Below, one piece after another: positions 62,144 to 64,000 of a DNA stretch of 64,000 nucleotides. Source of the DNA: Nonomuraea basaltis (GTDB taxonomy: Bacteria; Actinomycetota; Actinomycetes; Streptosporangiales; Streptosporangiaceae); assembly GCF_005893125.1 (NCBI RefSeq), contig NZ_VCJS01000002.1, forward strand, positions 1-64,000. The letters are read 5' to 3'. The notes under the pieces are model-generated. The model made no database searches. It saw only the letters and a list, made by a program, of their open reading frames with translations, and was not told the DNA's origin. The position numbers and the translations under genes are program-made. The number at the start of each line of letters is the position of its first letter. Position 1 is the stretch's first letter.

Positions 62144-62609
62144 CCGCTGGATGACGACGGCCGTGATCGTGATGGCGGCCCTCGCCGGATGCGGCGGGCA
62201 GGGCGACCGGCAGGCGGAGGTGGCGGCCAAGGGGAGCCAGGTCATGCCGTTCGACCTGGAGCGCACCACTCACACGTTCGCCAAGGGCGCGGACGGCGGC
62301 GTGCAGACCGTCGTCGCGGACGATCCGTCGGACTCCGGCCAGATCCGGCTCGTCCGCGAGCATGTGACGCAGGAGGCGGCCAAGTTCGCGCGCGGCGACT
62401 TCGGCGACCCGGCCGCCATCCACGGGGACGGCATGCCGGGGCTGACCGCCCTGTCACAGGGGTACGCGCGGATCACGACGTCCTACGCCGAGGTGCCGGC
62501 AGGGGCGCGCATCACGTACCGGACCGAGGATCCGGCGCTGGTCAAGGCCCTGCACGCCTGGTTCGACGCGCAGGTGAGCGACCACGGCGCCCACGCCGAG
62601 CACGGCTGA
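62133..62609 (+). CDS. Hypothetical lipoprotein in the MarR operon
   Basis: A 158-residue lipoprotein: a short signal peptide (MTTAVIVMAALAGCGG) with lipobox LAGC. The mature part is about 138 residues, mixed alpha/beta (VMPFDLERTTHTFAKGADGG, GQIRLVREHVTQEAAKFARGDFGDP, TYRTEDPALVKALHAWFDAQVSDHG) ending in His/Ala. I do not recognise the family. The start is coupled to MarR by an 11-bp overlap, with GGAGG at 62122-62126. Confidence 0.75.
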   Translation: MSRDRWMTTAVIVMAALAGCGGQGDRQAEVAAKGSQVMPFDLERTTHTFAKGADGGVQTVVADDPSDSGQIRLVREHVTQEAAKFARGDFGDPAAIHGDGMPGLTALSQGYARITTSYAEVPAGARITYRTEDPALVKALHAWFDAQVSDHGAHAEHG

Positions 62610-62752
62610 CGCCGACGGGGCCCGGTCGGCGCGCAGCTGACATCGTGACCGGCCGCCCGCTGCGCCACGCGGTGGATCCGGTGACGCAGCATCTCAAGGC
62701 CTGAGTCCTGCCCGGGTGCGCCGCACCGGAGCGCCCGCGACAGTGAGGTGCC

Positions 62753-63706
62753 TCAGGCGCCGATGGCCTCGCGCAGCATCGGGAGCGCTTGTTCCAGCGC
62801 GCGCTGCCAGTAGGGGAAGGTGTGCGTGCCGTTCCCGTAGAAGTCGGTCGTGATCCGCGCGCCCGCGGCCCGGGCCCGCTCGGTGAACGTCACCGCCTGG
62901 CCTAAGAGCGCGCCCTCGTAGTCGGCCCCCGCGCCGGGTGGATCGAGCGGCCCCGGCTGACCGTTGCCGCAGGACACGTAGAGCCGGACGTCCTTCAGCC
63001 GCCCGGCGAGCGCGGTGGGATTGTGGGCCTCCCACACGTGCCGGTCCCTGTCGAGGTCGCCCCATAGATCGTCGGGGTTCTCGCCGTTCCGGCTGACGAG
63101 CTGGCGCAGCCCGCTGCGGTCGCCGGTGGTGTCCAGGACCCCGGAGAACGACGCCGCCGCGCGGAACATGCCGGGGTGCCTGGCGGCGTACCCCATGGCG
63201 CCGAGCCCGCCCATCGACAGCCCCGCGACAGCCCGCTCGGGTCCCGCCCCGAACTCGGCCTCGACCAGCGGGATGAGCTCCTTGATGTGGTACGTCTCCC
63301 ATTTCGGCCCGCGCAGCCAGTCCGAGTAGAACCCGACCGGGCCGCCCTCGGGAACCACGACGATCGCCGGCATGCCGGCCGTGAGCCGCTCCGCGCCGCC
63401 CTGTTCGTCCCAGACGAGATGGTTCGGGCTGCAGCACCCGTGCAGCAGGTAGAGCACCGGCCACGGGCCCGAGCCGGGCGTCCAGCCCTTCGGCAGCAGG
63501 ACACGTACCGGAGTCGTCCGGCCGAGCGCCGGGGACCGCACGGTGAGATCCCGCCCGCGCTCGCCGGCCTCCTCCCGTGCCACGATCCGCGCGCCGGCCG
63601 CCTGCTCGGGCGCGGCCGTGCGGCCGCGTGACACCACGACGGCGACGATCACGACGACCACGGCCAGGACCCCGGCCAGGGCCGCCCACCACCACCGCAC
63701 CCGCAT
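62753..63706 (-). CDS. Esterase (alpha/beta hydrolase, Esterase D/antigen 85 type)
   Basis: A 317-residue hydrolase with an N-terminal membrane helix (WWWAALAGVLAVVVVIVAVVV), so it is anchored or exported. The body has LLHGCCSPNHLVWDEQG (oxyanion region), nucleophile Ser in AVAGLSMGGLGAMGYAARHPGMF, the acid near GNGQPGPLDPPGAG and His in GNGTHTFPYWQRALEQ. These fit PF00756 esterases, which include mycolyltransferase-like, trehalose and aryl esterases. It follows the partial dioxygenase by 7 bp on the same strand, so the two are probably one operon. Substrate unknown. Confidence 0.88.
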   Translation of the reverse strand: MRVRWWWAALAGVLAVVVVIVAVVVSRGRTAAPEQAAGARIVAREEAGERGRDLTVRSPALGRTTPVRVLLPKGWTPGSGPWPVLYLLHGCCSPNHLVWDEQGGAERLTAGMPAIVVVPEGGPVGFYSDWLRGPKWETYHIKELIPLVEAEFGAGPERAVAGLSMGGLGAMGYAARHPGMFRAAASFSGVLDTTGDRSGLRQLVSRNGENPDDLWGDLDRDRHVWEAHNPTALAGRLKDVRLYVSCGNGQPGPLDPPGAGADYEGALLGQAVTFTERARAAGARITTDFYGNGTHTFPYWQRALEQALPMLREAIGA

Positions 63707-63713
63707 GGGCCAA

Positions 63714-64000
63714 TCACCCTCCGCGCATCGTCGGATCGACACCCCGCAACATCATCCCCTGCCCGCGCGAGTGGTGCACGTCGCCGGCGGGGAGATCCTC
63801 GGGGTCGCGGAACTGGATGAGCAGGGTCGTACGGGCCTCGGCCGCCCGGTTGACCCCGGATCCGTGCACGGTGAGATAGGTGAGGAACAGCACGTCCCCC
63901 GCCTCGGCCTCGACGGGAACGGCGTCCTCCAGCGGCCACCGCGACAGCGGCAGGTGCCAGCCGCCCTCCTCGATGTGCGGCAGCGGCCCGTTCCGGTGAC
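63714..64000 (-). CDS. Phytanoyl-CoA dioxygenase family protein (partial)
   Basis: Only the last 95 codons lie in the window; the start is beyond 64000. The visible part reads HIEEGGWHLPLSRWPLEDAV, then GDVLFLTYLTVHGSGVNRAAEARTTLLIQFRDPEDL, which holds the distal His (VHGSG) and the Arg (TTLLIQFRD region) of the PhyH Fe(II)/2-oxoglutarate fold. Reaction likely a hydroxylation; substrate unknown. Stop at 63714-63716. Confidence 0.8.
   Translation of the reverse strand, partial: HRNGPLPHIEEGGWHLPLSRWPLEDAVPVEAEAGDVLFLTYLTVHGSGVNRAAEARTTLLIQFRDPEDLPAGDVHHSRGQGMMLRGVDPTMRGG

Overview
The window is high-GC actinomycete DNA. GTG and TTG starts are frequent, stop/start overlaps (ATGA, GTGA) are common, and the gene families are typical of Streptosporangiales or Streptomyces relatives: an LLM-type oxidoreductase, a PIG-L deacetylase, many TetR/LacI/MarR regulators, DUF6328 and DUF4396 proteins. 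A genus such as Nonomuraea would fit, but that is inference. I found no rRNA, tRNA, CRISPR array or intact transposon.

Layout. 0-4.3 kb: the end of an NBR1-Ig membrane protein, then a divergent two-component pair (hybrid histidine kinase and CitB/DcuR-like regulator). 4.3-7.8 kb: a glutamate-type ABC importer whose own binding-protein gene is reduced to its last third, with a complete lipoprotein binding protein upstream behind a 37-bp tandem repeat. 7.9-21.5 kb: mixed metabolism and regulation (amidase, LuxR, GDPD, TTC38-like, degenerate tyrosine recombinase, PIG-L deacetylase, crotonase, TetR, ArsR, LLM oxidoreductase). 21.6-26.5 kb: a fructose/ribose-type ABC importer with its LacI regulator, divergent from a PfkB sugar kinase across twin palindromic operators. 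26.5-34.6 kb: a complete four-gene Wadjet-type anti-plasmid locus (jetA-jetB-jetC-jetD), each gene overlapping the next. 35.2-38.0 kb: a LacI operator, a LacI gene collapsed to 46 codons, a GH32 fructosidase and a second LacI regulator. 38-45 kb: membrane proteins, a secreted tripeptidyl-peptidase-like hydrolase, and a three-subunit YagTSR/PaoABC-type molybdenum hydroxylase. 45-49.6 kb: acetate kinase, erythromycin-esterase family protein and RecD2-like helicase, overlapping head to tail. 49.6-52 kb: an ADP-ribose/NAD-themed patch (ADP-ribosylglycohydrolase remnant, RNA 2'-phosphotransferase, NADAR protein) beside a WYL regulator. 52-58.8 kb: epoxide hydrolase, a TrkH remnant fused against an intact TrkA, CBS protein, MerR/TipAS regulator, TetR plus MFS exporter. 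58.9-64 kb: SNF2 helicase, DUF4396 protein, MarR plus lipoprotein, esterase and a partial phytanoyl-CoA dioxygenase.

How the genes may work together. GH32 enzyme, fructose-type importer and PfkB kinase could form a dispersed fructan/sucrose pathway, each part with its own LacI regulator and palindromic operator. The two-component pair and the glutamate importer share two sequence words in their control regions, which suggests one regulon. A recurring theme is gene decay: gluB, LacI, ADP-ribosylglycohydrolase, TrkH, a crotonase fragment and a tyrosine recombinase are all broken, mostly by clean internal deletions.
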